Counted from the first letter of the stretch, positions 41,097 to 51,673 are shown. The stretch: DNA of 64,000 nt from Leptolyngbya sp. SIOISBB (GCA_010671905.1 JAAHII010000001.1:7464026-7528025); one strand, 5' to 3'. The notes: a model not told the origin generated them from the sequence alone. A program made the numbers and translations.

Positions 41097-43458
41097 ATGC
41101 CCAACCAACCACCCTCCTCATCTAACGACGCTTTATCAGCTGGTCTTGTGGCGCAACCCGTCAAAACCAGCCCCGTTAGTCGTCATGCCCGCCAGGCAGT
41201 TTTGCCCTGGCGACAGTGGTTACGTTTGAGCGGCTTGACAGTCCTGTTGGCCGGTGCGGGCACCTTGGTGGGGTTAAGCCTGTGGACCAGTGTCATGGTG
41301 ATCTTGCGGCCCCAACCCCCGCGTTGGTTGGTGCAATATTGGCCGGGTTTCAACTATCGCTGGGGCGATGTGCCGGTACAAACGTTGGCAGAGATTGAGG
41401 CGGAGCTCGATACGCAACAGCACACTGCTGGAGAGTGGCTAGATCTGAGCCAGATGAGCGATCGCCCCGAATTGGTGGGTCTCAAACTGTTGCCCATTTT
41501 TGAGACGAGATCGCCCTGTACTCGCGACTGTGAGGCGATCGTGGAATTGCGCCTGTATGGCACGCAGCCGGGACAACAAACGTCCGAACAGCTGCAGTTG
41601 TTATATCAACTGCCGGTACAAGGCCCAGCTGAATCCGAAGTTATGCAGTCGTTATCATCAGGCGATGCCAGCCAACAGGGATCGACCTATCAACTCCCGC
41701 TGACGACCCCTAAAAACCCTGCATGAAGCCGAATTACCGGGTACCTGGCTGACCCTCACCGGCCGCTGGCGCCCTCAAGGCAGCCCCATCCTCTATGGGC
41801 AGGTGTTGTATGTAAATCCCCAACTCCGGAGCATCCACTCCCTGTTGACTTGGCACAGTCCCCCCGGGCGCTTACCAGCTTGGCACAATGTTGATCAGGA
41901 GGGCGCTCCAGAACTGCTGGTCAATCAAAGTTACGGTTTAGAACCCCGCTTTCAGCTCTATCGAGTGGCGAATTTGCAAGCAACCGGCACCCACACTCGT
42001 CTGGAAGAGATTACCCTGACCCCGTTGTCCCTTGCCGATAATCAATCGGCGATCGCTTATAAAAACGCGCTGTTTCTAGCACAGCGTGGGCTTTGGTCAG
42101 ATGCCCAAATCCGGCTGTCACAAGTCAAAGCTCAACTCGCAGCCAACTGGTCAGTAGAGCTAGAGCAGCAGTGGCAATTGGTGACGCTCCATGGCCGATT
42201 CAGTGCTGAGCAGGCCCAGCGCGATTGGTCACAACCGAGTCAAAAATTGTTGGCGTTGCTGCTCGATGGGCAATGGCAGGCAGCGCTCACCCCTCTCAAG
42301 GAGAAAAAAATGGGGTTTCCGCAAGCGGTCTTGCCCCTATTGAAACGGGACTTTTCGCGGGTATGGCCACGACTCACGGCCACGTTGCAGGTCAATCCTA
42401 ATCACAAAGAAGCCCGCTTTTGGGGAGCCTTGCTCTTATTGGCCAAAGAAAATGAAGCCGCCGCCCTGAAATGGTTGGCTGACGATGCTAAATCACCACT
42501 CCGCGAGGAATTTAAGACCCTGGCCCAAACCGTAACCGCCCCGCCACCCTCGGCAGTTGTGGGGGCCACCCGACCAACCCAAGAAGATGCCAGCGCTGAT
42601 GTCGCGATCGCCGCCACAACAGCGCCTTTGTGGACTGGACTGATCGCTGAAGCCACTGGCCTAGAAAACCTTGATCCGGCTGCCTGGCAGCGTCCCACCA
42701 ATGTGGCCGCCTGGACGTTATCCCCAGGACAGCAATGGTTCACAATTACGCTGCGATCGGGCTATGCACAACAACAATGGCAACAGCCATTCACCCTACC
42801 AGCGGAGCTGGCAGAGCAGCCCCCTGAACAGCTGTGGCAAACCTTAGGATTAGGGAACAGCGCCACCCTGCAAGGTATTAACCCCACGACCGGTAATCCC
42901 CAGACCTTGGCAATCATGGGAGCCCAGTGGCAGGGACAGCGATTAACGCTACTTGCGAGAGGCGTGGCCACGACTCAACCTTTAATTGCTGTCACTCCGG
43001 GCCTCTGGAACAACCTGACCACCGTGAACTCAACCGGCCTCGCATCGCTGCTACAGTCGCAACCCGCTTTGGGCGATCGCCTGTTATCGACCTTACAAAC
43101 TCATCTGGGCTTTGACCCCACCAGCTTGGCCACCACCTTGCAGCAGCAAGCCGCTGCCGTGCCGCCTTGGGCCACTGTACGACAGGTGAACTTAGTAGAC
43201 GGCAACCCGCCCGAACTGGTCATCTCTTTGTCACCCGAGTTGCTGGCCTCTCAGGGATTATCCGCCGCTGGTCAACAGGCAACGGAGTTGATCATGACCG
43301 CTGAAGGGGAACTGCTCCATAGCAGTGTGTGGTCAGGCGCTGGCTCGCGTCTGGTGGGTTGGGTACAGTCCTCGTCCAATCAACCGGTTTTAGTCGTGAT
43401 GCCGGGCGATCGCCCCCAGTTCCTGTTCTGGTCACCCCAAAATCGTCGGTTTCAGTAA
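41097..43458 (+). pseudogene. Large membrane-anchored cyanobacterial protein, split by a frameshift
   Basis: The first frame (41097-41726) has a membrane segment (LSGLTVLLAGAGTLVGLSLW) and ends at TPKNPA. The second frame (to 43458) has no ATG start near its beginning, but read upstream it continues as KTLHEAELPGTWLTLTGRWR back to the same AAAAA run (41712-41716). Dropping one A joins the two as TTPKTLHEAELPG, giving one protein of about 786 residues. The large soluble part is Gln/Leu/Ala-rich (QQQWQQPFTLPAELAEQ), with no recognised domain. Either an indel mutation or a homopolymer error. Follows GT4 with 27 nt spacing. Confidence 0.75.
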
Positions 43459-43595
43459 GAATGGGAAATGGGCGATCGCCCCAACGGTTTAACGATGCCG
43501 CTAAGCGGTTGCCAGGACTCTGGACAACAGCCACCACAAGTTTGTCCCAAGCCCACTTTCAACCGAAACATTAGCTGACTGAAAACGACTAGAGT

Positions 43596-44027
43596 TCAGG
43601 CCGCCATCAATCCCAGCTGCTGCATCACTTCCAACAAATTGCACTCGTACCACCACTCCACAATCTTGCCGCCAGCAATGCGCAGCAGGGTAAAGTCATT
43701 GACTTTGACCTCTTTACCCGTTGGGGGAACCCCTAAAAACTCACCGGTCTGGGTGCCTTGGATGGTGGTGCGATATACCACTTTATCGCTCTCCGCAATC
43801 ACATCCCCCATCGTTTGATAAATATCCGGAAAGCCTTCAAAGAGGCTGGCGTTAAAGGCTTTGTTGGCCTCCAACCCAGTGATCGGTGCTGCAGCGCTAT
43901 TGAAATGATAGATAACATCCGGACTCATCAACTCATCCCAGGTCTGCCGCCAATGGGGCTCGGTACCCCACCCCTCCTGAGCAAAGCGGAGCGCGATCGC
44001 TTTATTTTCTTCGAGCAAAGTAGTCAT
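43596..44027 (-). CDS. SnoaL-like ester cyclase / NTF2-fold protein
   Basis: 143 residues. NTF2-like fold with the SnoaL pattern: MSPDVIYHFNSAAAPITGLE, ASLFEGFPDIYQTMGDVIAE, GEFLGVPPTGKEVKVNDFTL, GKIVEWWYECNLLEVMQQLG. Family members are polyketide cyclases or unknown-function dimers. It is divergent from the TetR gene; two identical-type operators lie between them, so it is very probably the TetR target. Confidence 0.85.
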   Translation of the reverse strand: MTTLLEENKAIALRFAQEGWGTEPHWRQTWDELMSPDVIYHFNSAAAPITGLEANKAFNASLFEGFPDIYQTMGDVIAESDKVVYRTTIQGTQTGEFLGVPPTGKEVKVNDFTLLRIAGGKIVEWWYECNLLEVMQQLGLMAA

Positions 44028-44036
44028 CCAATTTCC

Positions 44037-44103
44037 TCAATACGCAACCGTATGGATATAGATTAATAAGGCTGTTCATGAATGTCAATACGCTACCGTA
44101 TGG
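44037..44103. promoter_or_regulatory. Two copies of a palindromic TetR operator
   Basis: TCAATACGCAACCGTATGG (44037-44055) and TCAATACGCTACCGTATGG (44085-44103) differ by one base and each contains the inverted ATACG/CGTAT arms. They are 48 bp apart, centre to centre, between the divergent ester-cyclase and TetR genes. The second overlaps ATG 44082 and ATG 44100, favouring autorepression. Confidence 0.8.
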
Positions 44104-44660
44104 CCAAGCGAAACGACGCCTCAAATCTGACCCGGCAGGATTGGATTCGTCAGGGACTGCAGGTTTTAGCAAAAAGTGGCGTCGAGGCAGTGCGAGTTGA
44201 GCCCCTGGCTAAACTTATGGGGGTTACCAAGGGGAGTTTTTATTGGCACTTCAAAAATCGAGGAGACTTATTAGAGGCGATTTTTCAGGCATGGATGAAG
44301 CGCCAAACCTACGGCATTATTGAACAGGTGGAAGAACTCGGCGGTGATGCCACGAACAAGCTGCTATACCTGTTTGAACTGGCGGTACAGGATGATGGTC
44401 AGGTCGAAAATGCGATTCGAGCTTGGGCCACCCATGATGCAAAAATCGCTACGCTGTTGGCTCAAGTCGATCAGCGCCGTTTGGACTATACAAAAGACTT
44501 GTTTTTGCAGATTGGCTTCGCCCCCGCTGAGGCGCTGGTGCGGGCGCGGATGGTTTACTATGCGCTAGTGGGTGAATTTACTATCGGCACCCGCAGCGAT
44601 CAATCTGAGCGACTCGCTGAGATCCGCCTGCAACACGCGATTCTCACGCAGCCAACCTGA
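44100..44660 (+). CDS. TetR-family repressor
   Basis: About 186 residues from ATG 44100 (MAKRNDASNLTRQDWIRQGL). The earlier ATG 44082 lies in the operator and is less likely. HTH: SGVEAVRVEPLAKLMGVTKG, SFYWHFKNRGDLLEAIFQAW. The C-terminal helical ligand domain is unspecific. Divergently paired with the SnoaL-like gene through two operator copies. Confidence 0.92.
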   Translation: MAKRNDASNLTRQDWIRQGLQVLAKSGVEAVRVEPLAKLMGVTKGSFYWHFKNRGDLLEAIFQAWMKRQTYGIIEQVEELGGDATNKLLYLFELAVQDDGQVENAIRAWATHDAKIATLLAQVDQRRLDYTKDLFLQIGFAPAEALVRARMVYYALVGEFTIGTRSDQSERLAEIRLQHAILTQPT

Positions 44661-44744
44661 ATTTGTTTTGCTGGCAGGTGGACGCTGAGATAACACACAC
44701 TATTGATCAGTAAAGCCAGCTAACTCATTAAGCAATTCGACCAC

Positions 44745-46127
44745 ATGACGATACAACCGATTCACGTAATTGGCGGCGGCCTTGCCGGTACCGAAGCGAC
44801 TTGGCAAATTGCCCAGGCTGGCGTGCCCGTCATCCTGCATGAGATGCGTCCGCAAAAGCAGTCACCGGCTCACCATAGCGAGCATTTGGCAGAATTGGTC
44901 TGCAGTAATTCGTTTGGGGCGCAGTCGAGCGATCGCGCTTCGGGCCTACTCCATGAAGAACTCCGTCAACTGGGTTCCGTCGTCATTGGCAAAGCGGACG
45001 GACATCAAGTGCCCGCTGGCGGCGCCTTGGCGGTCGATCGCGCGATCTTCAGCCGCGACTTAACAGAGACGTTAGATAGCCATCCGCTAATTGAACTGCG
45101 CCGGGATGAAGTTCATCAAATTCCGGCTGACGGCATTGTTGTGTTGACTACCGGCCCCCTCACTAGTGAAGCCCTCTCCCTCAACTTGCAGCGCTTTACC
45201 GGACAGGCGTACATGAGCTTTTTTGATGCGGCCAGTCCGATTGTGGTGGGTGAAAGCATCAACCATGAGGTGGCATTCCTAGCCTCGCGCTACGATCGCG
45301 GCGAAGCAGCTTATCTCAACTGCCCCATGAATCGCGAGCAATATCTGCAGTTCTGGCAAGAACTTGGTGCTGCTGAACAAGCTGAACTCAAGGAATTTGA
45401 GCGCGAAACGGCGAAGTTCTTCGAAGCCTGTCTGCCGATTGAAGAGATGGCGCGACGCGGCGAAGACACCATGCGCTACGGCCCGATGAAGCCCGTGGGC
45501 CTATTTGATGCTCGTCTAGGTCATTTCAAAGATCCGGCCCTGAAGGATAAGAAACCCTACGCGGTGGTGCAGCTGCGTCAGGAAGACAAGCAGGGCAACC
45601 TGTGGAACATGGTGGGCTTTCAGACCAATCTCCGCTGGGGGGAACAAAAGCGCGTCTTCCGCCTGATTCCCGGTTTAGAAAATGCCGAATTTGTCCGCAT
45701 GGGCGTCATGCACCGCAATACGTTCATCAACTCGCCGGAATTGCTGAGCGCTACCCTGCAGTTTCATCAGCGCCCTACACTGCTAGCGGCGGGACAACTT
45801 GTCGGCACCGAAGGCTACACGGCGGCGACGGCTGGCGGCTGGCTCGCGGGCACCAACGCCGCTCGCGTAGCCCTGGGGCAGGAACCGTTGACCCTGCCGG
45901 TCAACATGATGATGGGGGCCTTAATCGACTTCATTAGCACCGCTGAGCCGAAGCACTTTCAACCCATGCCGCCGAACTTCGGCATCATTCCGGCTCTGCC
46001 CACCAAGATTCGCAATAAGCGTGAACGCTACGGCCACTACCGCGATCGCGCCCTCGACGACCTTTCCACTTGGGCCAACACCCACGGCATTACCTTGCAT
46101 CAGCGGGATGCGGTAGCGATCGCCTAG
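44745..46127 (+). CDS. trmFO: FAD/folate-dependent tRNA (uracil-54-C5) methyltransferase
   Basis: 460 residues. [20 protein letters not shown] binds [23 protein letters not shown] holds the conserved catalytic-region cysteine; [28 protein letters not shown] and [20 protein letters not shown] complete the TrmFO signature. It forms ribothymidine at position 54 of tRNA using methylene-tetrahydrofolate. Housekeeping gene. Confidence 0.96.
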   Translation: MTIQPIHVIGGGLAGTEATWQIAQAGVPVILHEMRPQKQSPAHHSEHLAELVCSNSFGAQSSDRASGLLHEELRQLGSVVIGKADGHQVPAGGALAVDRAIFSRDLTETLDSHPLIELRRDEVHQIPADGIVVLTTGPLTSEALSLNLQRFTGQAYMSFFDAASPIVVGESINHEVAFLASRYDRGEAAYLNCPMNREQYLQFWQELGAAEQAELKEFERETAKFFEACLPIEEMARRGEDTMRYGPMKPVGLFDARLGHFKDPALKDKKPYAVVQLRQEDKQGNLWNMVGFQTNLRWGEQKRVFRLIPGLENAEFVRMGVMHRNTFINSPELLSATLQFHQRPTLLAAGQLVGTEGYTAATAGGWLAGTNAARVALGQEPLTLPVNMMMGALIDFISTAEPKHFQPMPPNFGIIPALPTKIRNKRERYGHYRDRALDDLSTWANTHGITLHQRDAVAIA

Positions 46128-46152
46128 CAATACAAACAGGGAATGTCGTCCG

Positions 46153-46271
46153 ACATAATCACCTCTCTAAGAATGGGATTGAAAGCGATCGAAAGCCTTG
46201 TGCTATGAGTGTTCTGATGACTTTTAGAGGTCATGGTGTTAGGCGGAAAGATTCTCTCTAATAAGTTGTTA
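46153..46271. repeat. 119-bp dispersed repeat, copy 2
   Basis: ACATAATCACC to CTCTCTAATAAGTTGTTA, the same length and order as 10859-10977 but located in chromosomal DNA 25 nt after trmFO. The remaining gap to 46551 has no gene that I can support. Confidence 0.75.
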
Positions 46272-46551
46272 TATGGCCTGCTTTTAAGCTGATGTACATT
46301 CAAGTTGCAGGATTTGTGCGCTGAAACCCAGTCAGGCCATGAATCGGTCTGGAAATTTAAATGCTGATTAGCTTATGAGACCCGTATTCAAAGTCCTACA
46401 GACAGGAAATAACTGAGCTTCTGGCACAAACCCTGTTTCAAAGGCTGCCCAGTGAGCTGTCTGGTCGGCTGACCAGTTCAAGCTAGCAAACTGCGAATTA
46501 ATCAACGCCTGGATGGCAGATTTGTCATCTGGCTGAGTTGTCATCATCGAT

Positions 46552-47205
46552 TTAATCTTTTATCTTTTGTGTGATCTGTTGCACCAAGTCTGGAATTGCC
46601 CCATAGGCCGATTGAATCGATTTCTGATGGCGATCGTCCCCAAATTCCTGGTATTCAATTCGAATAACGTGGTGTTTGCTAACTCCAAACAGTCTTGAGG
46701 CAACCACAATGTGAGGATCAAGGTGGTTTATTGCCGCATTAGCACCGCCAAGTTTAAATCCACCTTCTCCTGATGCAGATAGAATCACTAAAGTCTTGCC
46801 AATCAAAATAGGTTCGATTGGCTGTTCACCACGCGCCAAATCAAAGGAAAAGGTACGTCCAATCCGAATCACCTGGTCGATCCAGGCTTTCAGAGATGCT
46901 GGCATACCGTAGTTGTACATCGGTGTACCGATCACAATGACAGCAGCAGCCTCCAGTTCATCAATCAGTTGATCAGAAATCTTAAGCACTTCCAGTTGTT
47001 CAGGCGCACGCTTCTCAGGTGCAGTGAAGGCGGCGGCGATCCAGGCTTCGCTCACGACTGGTGGGGGATTAAGTCCTACATCGCGTGTAATGACAGTATC
47101 ATTAGGTCGAGACTTCAACCATTGTTGTGTAAAAGCCGTCGTTAATCCCCGGCTCAGGGAACGAGTGACACGCGCGCTGGCGTCAATTTTTAGAATAGTA
47201 GCCAT
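46552..47205 (-). CDS. FMN-dependent NADH-azoreductase
   Basis: 217 residues, flavodoxin-like fold. ILKIDASARVTRSLSRGLTT (phosphate loop), VIGTPMYNYGMPASLKAWI (FMN site), SASGEGGFKLGG. AzoR family, reduces quinones and azo compounds. Its neighbours, a 52-residue protein gene upstream and a divergent LysR gene, suggest a small stress-response unit. Confidence 0.92.
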   Translation of the reverse strand: MATILKIDASARVTRSLSRGLTTAFTQQWLKSRPNDTVITRDVGLNPPPVVSEAWIAAAFTAPEKRAPEQLEVLKISDQLIDELEAAAVIVIGTPMYNYGMPASLKAWIDQVIRIGRTFSFDLARGEQPIEPILIGKTLVILSASGEGGFKLGGANAAINHLDPHIVVASRLFGVSKHHVIRIEYQEFGDDRHQKSIQSAYGAIPDLVQQITQKIKD

Positions 47206-47331
47206 GATTGTAAGTTTCTAAGAAGGGGGAGGGAACCAGGCTTCGGGTTCCGGTAGAAAGTGTTGGAGAGTGAGGATGCCGTAAGTGCTTGAATGGGGGC
47301 TAAGTTGGCTTCCATCATTGTTACGATCGAT

Positions 47332-47490
47332 TCAGTGATGGTGGTGCTTTTTGTCATCTGGAGAGTCAGTGGCTGAGGTAGTTTTGGCATAAACACCACC
47401 ATCAAAAACTCCAGTCATTGCAACAGAAAAATTCGTCGCATCGATCGCGCGAATATTGGCTGTTCCACCAATGGATAGAGTGTCAGACAT
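47332..47490 (-). CDS. 52-residue protein with a His4 tail
   Basis: ATG 47490 has AGGAGG at a good distance. MSDTLSIGGTANIRAIDATN, FSVAMTGVFDGGVYAKTTSA, then DSPDDKKHHHH. The mid part is strand-like and the acidic-to-His tail could bind metal. The larger frame up to 47631 lacks a good start. It lies between the azoreductase (downstream, same strand) and LysR. No family recognised. Confidence 0.6.
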   Translation of the reverse strand: MSDTLSIGGTANIRAIDATNFSVAMTGVFDGGVYAKTTSATDSPDDKKHHHH

Positions 47491-47791
47491 GATAGTCCTC
47501 CTAATAAGCGGTAAAAGTTCCTTGAAATAGGAAGAGTGACCTGTTTTCAATGCTCCAAAATCCAACAGACTTCGCTGAGCACAATGTTCACTGCACACAC
47601 AAACGCGATTGTTTAGTTGGGACACACCCAAGGAGTTTGCTTAGATACGTAGCTTTAGATGAGTTTTATGCAGGTCTTGAGCGATTGAAAACCTGTTTTA
47701 TTCCCTTAATTTGAAGAATAACAAGGGATAGAGGAATATTGCAAATTCAATATATTCAGGCTTAGGATGAAAGAAATTCACCCACAAGCCG

Positions 47792-48694
47792 ATGCGATCG
47801 CTTCCCCCACTTAACGCTTTGTATACCTTTGAAGTGGCAGCGCGGCATCTGAGTTTTCAGCAAGCGGCTGAAGAACTAGATGTCACCTCAACGGCAGTTA
47901 GCCATCAAATCAAATTACTAGAAGATTACTTGGAAGTTTCTTTGTTTCGCCGACGTCCTCGCCCTCTGTCGCTGACAGAAGCAGGTCAACTTTTATATCC
48001 GGTTGTACGTGAAAGCTTGGATTCAATTGCTGAGGCGATTACCCAATTAAAGCAAGTTCCAATATCCACGACGTTAACGGTAAGCGTGACAACGGTGTTT
48101 GCAGCTAAGTGGCTAGTTCCTCGTTTAGCTGAGTTTCAACGGACGCATCCTGAAATTGATCTACGACTACAAACCTCAAACGATGTGGTAAATCTACAGC
48201 GGCAAACAGTCGATTTAGCCATTCGCTACGGCAAAGGGAATTATCCAGGACTAGCAGTTCGCCCGCTGATGTCTGATAGGTTCGTGCCCATTTGTAGTCC
48301 ACGTTTGTTGGAGAACAACCATCCAATTAGAAAACCGGATGATGTCGTGCATTATCCCCTGCTGCATTTTGAGTGGATTCACTTTGGAATCGATGCTCCT
48401 GATTGGAAAAACTGGTTTAGCGCTACGGGATTGAACACTGTTGCCCCCGACCACGGACTGAAATTTAACGAAGAAAGTTTAGCCATTCAAGCAGCGATCG
48501 CAGGTCAAGGTATAGCATTATGCAGCACTGTTCATGTTGCAGATGATGTAGCGTTAGGTTTTCTTGTGCAACCCCTCAATGTGACGCTAGACGGGTTTAA
48601 CTATTCAGCGGTGTATCTAGAAAATCACCCGAAAGAAGTGCTGATTCTGAAGTTTATAGATTGGTTAGTGGAAATGGCTGGTCATGTCTCTTAA
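47792..48694 (+). CDS. LysR-family regulator (GcvA-like)
   Basis: 300 residues. N-terminal wHTH: PPLNALYTFEVAARHLSFQQ, AAEELDVTSTAVSHQIKLLE, VSLFRRRPRPLSLTEAGQLL. Effector domain with LTVSVTTVFAAKWLVPRLAE and GIALCSTVHVADDVALG, typical of GcvA-type regulators. Divergent from the small His-tail/azoreductase unit; the ~300-nt gap between them is AT-rich and probably contains its operator. Confidence 0.93.
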   Translation: MRSLPPLNALYTFEVAARHLSFQQAAEELDVTSTAVSHQIKLLEDYLEVSLFRRRPRPLSLTEAGQLLYPVVRESLDSIAEAITQLKQVPISTTLTVSVTTVFAAKWLVPRLAEFQRTHPEIDLRLQTSNDVVNLQRQTVDLAIRYGKGNYPGLAVRPLMSDRFVPICSPRLLENNHPIRKPDDVVHYPLLHFEWIHFGIDAPDWKNWFSATGLNTVAPDHGLKFNEESLAIQAAIAGQGIALCSTVHVADDVALGFLVQPLNVTLDGFNYSAVYLENHPKEVLILKFIDWLVEMAGHVS

Positions 48695-48849
48695 ACCAGA
48701 GTCTTAAGGTGAAATGGAGTTTTTCGATCGCCGTATAACTACTCAAATGCAGCGGACGGTTGAGAGTCGTTGGTGTGGAGTTTGAGGCTATCTACTGCCG
48801 CTGGTTTGAAACGTTATGAAGCCTAAGTTACTGAGATCGTATCCGCTCA

Positions 48850-49854
48850 TCAAGCGTTGAATCGTGCGTTTTGGCCCTGCGAGATGTCAAAAACTTCTCC
48901 AGTAACCGTCGCCGTAGTTTGACCACAAAACATCTTGACTACTCGTGCGACATCAACAGGTTCGTAAGCTCCCATGGGTAAAGGATGGTAGCTTGCTGCG
49001 GCTGCCTCTGACACGGCTTCAAAGTTTGGATTTTCCGGGGACACAGCGTTGAGCATATAGTCGTTGTCTGCCAGTTTTGTCCGCACCCATCCTGGGCACA
49101 CCGAATTGCATGTCACATTATGTTTGGCCATCGCCAGAGCCGTGCTCTTAGCAAAACCAATTAATCCCCATTTTGTCGAGGAATAGACTGAAAAATTCTC
49201 GTTTCCAAGCCGTCCCAAGATCGAGGAAATCATCACGATGCGGCCAGCGTTCTGCCTACGCATGATCGGTAGTGCTGCCTGAGTGGTTTTGACGGCTCCA
49301 ATGAGGTTGATGTCGATGACCGTTTGGACCTCTTCGTCAGGAAATTCATCGAGCACGCCAACTTGTGTGACACCCGCATTGACGACTAGTATGTCCAGAC
49401 GGCCGAATTCTCTAACTGTACGTGCAACACTCTCCTTCAGCTTCGTGCTGTCGCGAACATCGCCTTTAATCGCGATGCATTTGACGCCAAGGGCTTCGAT
49501 ATTCGATTTTGCCGTTGCCAAATCTTGCTCGGTTGCCATTGGATAGTTGACGGCATCGATATTGCCTGCGATGTCGTAGAGAACAATATTTGCACCTGCT
49601 CTGGCGAGTTCTTCAGCACAAGCGTAGCCGATGCCCCTAGCACCGCCTGTTATAAAAGCGCATTGACCAGTAAATTCACCAGTCGGCTCTGGCGATGATT
49701 GTGCGATCACATCAGTAGCAGTGTCCTGCGCGGCAGCGGGTGCACCCAGAGCGGCCACAGTAGTCGCTGTTGCTACGCCCATGGCACCGGTCGAGAGGAG
49801 TTTGCGACGGGTTATCGCTGAAGAACCAGAAGAACGGTATTGATCACGAGACAT
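48850..49854 (-). CDS. Tat-exported short-chain dehydrogenase
   Basis: 334 residues. N-terminus ITRRKLLSTGAMGVATATTV is a twin-arginine signal (R-R-K-L-L-S) ending in AAAQ. SDR fold: FITGGARGIGYACAEELARA (NAD(P) loop), VNAGVTQVGVL, catalytic MISSILGRLGN ... YSSTKWGLIGFAKS (Ser-Tyr-Lys), GEVFDISQGQNARF. An SDR with a Tat signal is uncommon. Third of three SDR genes on this strand, 63 nt after the second. Confidence 0.9.
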   Translation of the reverse strand: MSRDQYRSSGSSAITRRKLLSTGAMGVATATTVAALGAPAAAQDTATDVIAQSSPEPTGEFTGQCAFITGGARGIGYACAEELARAGANIVLYDIAGNIDAVNYPMATEQDLATAKSNIEALGVKCIAIKGDVRDSTKLKESVARTVREFGRLDILVVNAGVTQVGVLDEFPDEEVQTVIDINLIGAVKTTQAALPIMRRQNAGRIVMISSILGRLGNENFSVYSSTKWGLIGFAKSTALAMAKHNVTCNSVCPGWVRTKLADNDYMLNAVSPENPNFEAVSEAAAASYHPLPMGAYEPVDVARVVKMFCGQTTATVTGEVFDISQGQNARFNA

Positions 49855-49917
49855 TGTTAATTCTCCGTTGCCTGTATTGTTGAAAGGATTAATTCATAGG
49901 GAGATGGGTGCCGTAAC

Positions 49918-50733
49918 TCACAGCCCGATCTGTTGTTTCATCTTGCCGATGAAATGCTCGTCATCCTGAGCTTTGCGGTTATTCAACAGTTCGACAGCAT
50001 CGTTGCCAGCTCGATAGCGCAATGTACTAGTACCGTCGGTTACGGCAGTCCAAATCACCTCTGCCACGACACTAGGCTCAGAGGCCTGTTCACCCACGCT
50101 ACCCCAATGGGTCAAGAGCTTTTGCACGGTACCCTGGTATTCTTCTATCGTTTCGTCATTGACAAAATCAAAAGAACGACCACCAAAATCGGTGCGAATC
50201 ATGCCGGGCTCGACAATCTTCACCTTGACGCCAAAAGGTTCTAGCTCATAATGCAACGCTTCGGAAAGACCCTCGACCGCAAATTTGGTGCCGTGATAAA
50301 GCGTGCCGAGGGGAAACGTCATCTGCCCACCAATCGAGCTGATGTTCACAATTGTCCCAGCCTTGTTTGCCCGGAAATGGGGCAGTATCGCTTTTGTCAT
50401 TTCCAGGAGGCCAATCACGTTGGTGTCAAACTGGCGGCGGATGTTCTCCATCGGGAAGGCTTCAAGGGGGCCATAGGCACCGTATCCCGCGTTGTTCAAA
50501 AGGACGTCAATGCATCCAAATTTCTGGATACCCTCGGCCACAGATGCATCGATTGAGCTGCTGTCAGTCACGTCCAAACGACTAATCAGAATATGGTCTA
50601 GTTGAGTCAGCTCTGCTTCCTTTTCCGGTGTGCGCATGGTGGCAATCACGTTCCAACCCTTCGCCTGGAAGAACTTCGCTGTTTCCTTGCCGATGCCACT
50701 GGAGGCCCCAGTAATTAAGATTGTCTTGCTCAT
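49918..50733 (-). CDS. Short-chain dehydrogenase/reductase
   Basis: 271 residues. KTILITGASSGIGKETAKFF, NNAGYGAYGPLEAF, catalytic NISSIGGQMTFPLGTLYHGT and KFAVEGLSEALHYEL (Y-x-x-x-K). Resembles uncharacterised oxidoreductases of the classical SDR group. Middle gene of the three-SDR cluster. Confidence 0.92.
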   Translation of the reverse strand: MSKTILITGASSGIGKETAKFFQAKGWNVIATMRTPEKEAELTQLDHILISRLDVTDSSSIDASVAEGIQKFGCIDVLLNNAGYGAYGPLEAFPMENIRRQFDTNVIGLLEMTKAILPHFRANKAGTIVNISSIGGQMTFPLGTLYHGTKFAVEGLSEALHYELEPFGVKVKIVEPGMIRTDFGGRSFDFVNDETIEEYQGTVQKLLTHWGSVGEQASEPSVVAEVIWTAVTDGTSTLRYRAGNDAVELLNNRKAQDDEHFIGKMKQQIGL

Positions 50734-50752
50734 GTTTTAGTTGCTTCGATCC

Positions 50753-51511
50753 TTAAAGGTTCATGCCGCCGGAAACTTCGATGCGCTGCGCGGTCATCCA
50801 TTGATTGCCACCAACCAATAGGCTGGCGATCGCCCCCCCTATGTCCTCGGGGAGACCCGCTCTTCCCATTGCTGTGGAAGCAGCCACAAACTGGTTGATC
50901 TCGGAATTGTCACGTACCATACCGCCGCCAAAATCAGTCTCGATCGCGCCCGGTGCGATCGCATTCACTGCAATGCCTCGCGGACCGAGTTCCTGGGCCA
51001 TATAGCGAGTCAGAACCTCTACTGCACCCTTCATCGTTCCATAAGCGGCATATCCGGGCAGCGAGAATCGGGCTAGACCAGAGGAGAGATTCACAATCCG
51101 ACCGCCATCTTCGATCAGCAGTAAAAGTCGCTGTGTGAGGAAGAAGACTCCTTTCACATGAATATTCATCAGCGTGTCAAATTCGTCTTCTGTGGTCTCA
51201 GCAAAAGCTGAATTAATGCCGATACCCGCGTTGTTAACGAGATAGTCAAACGATTGGCGTCCCCACACCTGATCGAGCGTGTCGGCAAGGCGCTCTGTAA
51301 AAGACGCAAACTGCGCTGTGTCACCTGTATTGAGTTGGAGTGCAGCTGCACGACCACCGAGGTTTTCAATCTTGGTCACGACCGAATTAGCCTCGTCCGA
51401 ACGACTGAGGTAGGTGAGTACGACACCCACACCTTGCTTAGCTAGATGTAGGGCAGCGCTGCGGCCAAGACCCCGGCTACCACCCGTGATCAGAGCGATT
51501 TTGTCAGTCAT
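50753..51511 (-). CDS. Short-chain dehydrogenase/reductase (FabG-like)
   Basis: About 252 residues from ATG 51511 (MTDKIALITGGSRGLGRSAA); upstream in-frame starts are less likely. NNAGIGINSAFAET, catalytic NLSSGLARFSLPGYAAYGTM with Y-x-x-x-K, VNAIAPGAIETDFGGGMVRD. Divergent from the AraC gene with 160 nt between starts, and likely its target. Confidence 0.93.
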   Translation of the reverse strand: MTDKIALITGGSRGLGRSAALHLAKQGVGVVLTYLSRSDEANSVVTKIENLGGRAAALQLNTGDTAQFASFTERLADTLDQVWGRQSFDYLVNNAGIGINSAFAETTEDEFDTLMNIHVKGVFFLTQRLLLLIEDGGRIVNLSSGLARFSLPGYAAYGTMKGAVEVLTRYMAQELGPRGIAVNAIAPGAIETDFGGGMVRDNSEINQFVAASTAMGRAGLPEDIGGAIASLLVGGNQWMTAQRIEVSGGMNL

Positions 51512-51673
51512 AATCATCTCTAAACTGGTCATGTTCTAAATCTAGGGTTAATCAATTCAAACTACCTGCCACATCCTCCGAAAGATCTGCCTGATCCTCC
51601 AATCTATTGGTCTTTTTACGAACTGCGTGCGTATCTTGATCTATGTGACTTATGAATAGAAAAGGAGGCGTTT

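Noticed and set aside
41706-41720. Programmed -1 frameshift at T AAA AAC
   Set aside because: The downstream frame needs a +1 shift, so the slippery heptamer would go the wrong way.
47190-47405. 71-codon minus-strand frame overlapping the 52-residue gene
   Set aside because: Different frame, no good ribosome site, and overlaps both neighbours.
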